A stretch of DNA of 13,518 nt from Pseudomonadota bacterium (GTDB taxonomy: Bacteria; Pseudomonadota; Gammaproteobacteria; Steroidobacterales; Steroidobacteraceae): NCBI GenBank assembly GCA_028067895.1, contig JAPTUI010000630.1:1-13518 (forward strand), read 5' to 3'. A program made the position numbers and the translations under genes. A model generated the notes under the pieces. That model was not told where the DNA came from. It was given only the letters and a program-made list of their open reading frames with translations, and made no database searches. Within the stretch, counting starts at the first letter, position 1. Every line of letters begins with the position of its first letter. Shown piece by piece: positions 13,493 through 13,518 of this stretch.

Positions 13493-13518
13493 TGGTAGTG
13501 TATAGGCCGGCTGTATGG

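Larger units (their letters stand above)
12970..13518. other. Long stretch without a recognisable gene
   Basis: About 550 bases to the window end hold no recognisable gene. Two short protein-like frames occur: 44 codons from an ATG at 13150 to a TGA at 13282-13284 (MRGIAGNYRNGAKG start, no ribosome binding site), and 44 codons without a start at 13358-13492. A perfect 17-bp palindrome lies at 13281-13297. No repeat array, IS end or RNA gene was seen. It may be decayed coding sequence within an island. Confidence 0.4.

Noticed and set aside
1..13518. CRISPR arrays, insertion sequences, tandem repeats, riboswitches
   Set aside because: Reading both strands I found no regularly spaced repeats, transposase features, terminal inverted repeats or recognisable aptamer motifs.

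Overview
The window looks like two unrelated genomes joined end to end, followed by a low-GC accessory tail. Bases 1 to about 2030 have moderate GC. They carry a PIN-domain protein and the end of a pyrK-pyrD pair (NAD-linked class 1B dihydroorotate dehydrogenase), an arrangement typical of Firmicutes and a few other anaerobes. At about base 2031 pyrK is cut off in mid-protein and a MarC-family membrane protein on the other strand begins in mid-protein. No mobile element lies at the joint. From there to about 11540 the DNA is very GC-rich, with gene content that fits a gammaproteobacterium (Xanthomonadales or Steroidobacter-like; this is inferred from gene families only).

The GC-rich part has two divergent transcription units around an intergenic region at 8785-8939. 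Leftward runs a tightly packed set: EmrA/HlyD-type adaptor, EmrB/QacA-type 14-TM exporter, kynureninase, kynurenine 3-monooxygenase, a single-domain rhodanese, and TrmB tRNA m7G46 methyltransferase. The first four are translationally coupled (1-nt gap, TGATG, ATGA), which links a multidrug-type efflux pump to tryptophan/kynurenine catabolism. Rightward runs a three-gene unit with 4-base stop/start overlaps: a conserved six- or seven-TM membrane protein, a winged-helix regulator, and a short cis-prenyltransferase (UppS-like). Several conserved positions of that enzyme differ from housekeeping UppS. A sigma70-type promoter precedes the unit. A LOG-family phosphoribohydrolase lies tail to tail with the cis-prenyltransferase.

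A tRNA-Gly(CCC) gene with its own promoter (11468-11541) marks the edge of the GC-rich block. Beyond it the sequence has lower GC and sparse genes: a CcdA/CcdB toxin-antitoxin pair with a palindrome across the ccdA start codon, a GFA-family zinc protein, and about 550 bases holding only small open frames and a perfect 17-bp palindrome. This looks like an island next to a tRNA gene, although no integrase or convincing attachment repeat is present in the window.

The points most worth following up are the three-gene membrane protein / wHTH / divergent cis-prenyltransferase unit, the coupling of the EmrAB pump to kynU-kmo, and whether the joint at about 2031 is biological or an assembly error.
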